A DNA stretch of 33,395 bases from NCBI GenBank assembly GCA_025352105.1, contig JANXUB010000176.1, positions 1 to 33,395 of the forward strand. The letters are read 5' to 3'. Shown here one piece after another: positions 33,248 through 33,395 of this stretch. Source of the DNA: Burkholderiales bacterium. Its GTDB lineage: Bacteria > Pseudomonadota > Gammaproteobacteria > Burkholderiales > Casimicrobiaceae. The position numbers and the translations under genes are program-made. How positions within the stretch are numbered: the stretch's first letter is position 1; every line of letters starts with the position of its first letter. Below the pieces are notes generated by a model. It was not told where the DNA came from, did no database searches, and saw nothing but the letters and a program-made list of their open reading frames with translations.

Positions 33248-33277
33248 TCGCGGGCACAGTTCAACGTCGTGTAACAG

Positions 33278-33307
33278 CCCCTCCTAACCGTTCGGTTGTG
33301 GGGGGGG
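33278..33307 (+). terminator. Possible terminator after the exported-protein gene
   Basis: A two-part hairpin: ccccTcc (33278-33284) can pair with the G-run 33301-33307, and aacc (33286-33289) with ggtt (33294-33297). Only two T residues follow, so termination efficiency is uncertain. The remaining 88 bases to the window end hold no gene I can support. Confidence 0.4.
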
Positions 33308-33395
33308 TTCTCGCTAACGCAGAGGGTATCCCGCAGCCGCCTCAACCGCCATCATCCATCGCCGACGGCAGCGAAGCGGCATTAGCCCGCCGAAC

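Overview
The window looks like chromosomal DNA from a betaproteobacterium, probably related to Burkholderiales. The grounds are a GC-rich composition (judged by eye), the petABC (cytochrome bc1) genes followed directly by sspA-sspB, a type VI secretion (T6SS) cluster of the DUF2169/VgrG/FHA type, and a proteobacterial-type asd gene. No insertion sequence, integrase, rRNA or CRISPR array was seen.

Left end (1-5943, minus strand): a T6SS accessory operon read leftwards. It runs from an FHA protein (TagH/ImpI type) to VgrG, a DUF2169 adaptor, and an RHS-like polymorphic effector cut off by the window edge. Next comes a gene-poor stretch (5944-6689) with one doubtful small ORF, an ankyrin-repeat membrane protein on the plus strand (6690-7694), and an RhlE-type DEAD-box RNA helicase on the minus strand (7781-9532) with a long leader rich in inverted repeats.

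Centre (9847-25900, minus strand): the notable part of the window. Seven tightly packed genes, read from 24546 down to 9847, encode what looks like a complete trans-envelope electron conduit. In order they are: a small membrane protein with two H-x13-H helices (predicted two b hemes); an FHA domain fused through one membrane helix to a ten-heme periplasmic cytochrome; a lipoprotein with two GlcG/HbpS domains; a large outer-membrane beta-barrel with an SH3-like N-terminal domain; a ten-heme cytochrome fused to an LVIVD-type beta-propeller; a five-heme cytochrome c554-like protein; and a cytosolic FAD/NAD(P) oxidoreductase fused to two cyclic-nucleotide-binding domains and a four-cluster [4Fe-4S] ferredoxin domain. 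That gives about 25 c-type heme motifs in three proteins. Directly upstream, in the same direction, is a second T6SS-type FHA protein, a paralogue of the one at 4795-5943. The arrangement suggests quinone-linked extracellular electron transfer under phosphopeptide and cyclic-nucleotide control. The exact system is not one I recognise.

Right end (26127-33247): housekeeping genes. These are tRNA-Thr(UGU), sspB, sspA, the bc1 complex operon petABC (minus strand, with a clear terminator), then on the plus strand asd, a GNAT acetyltransferase and a small exported protein of unknown function. The cytochrome b here has PVWY in place of the usual PEWY quinol-site motif.
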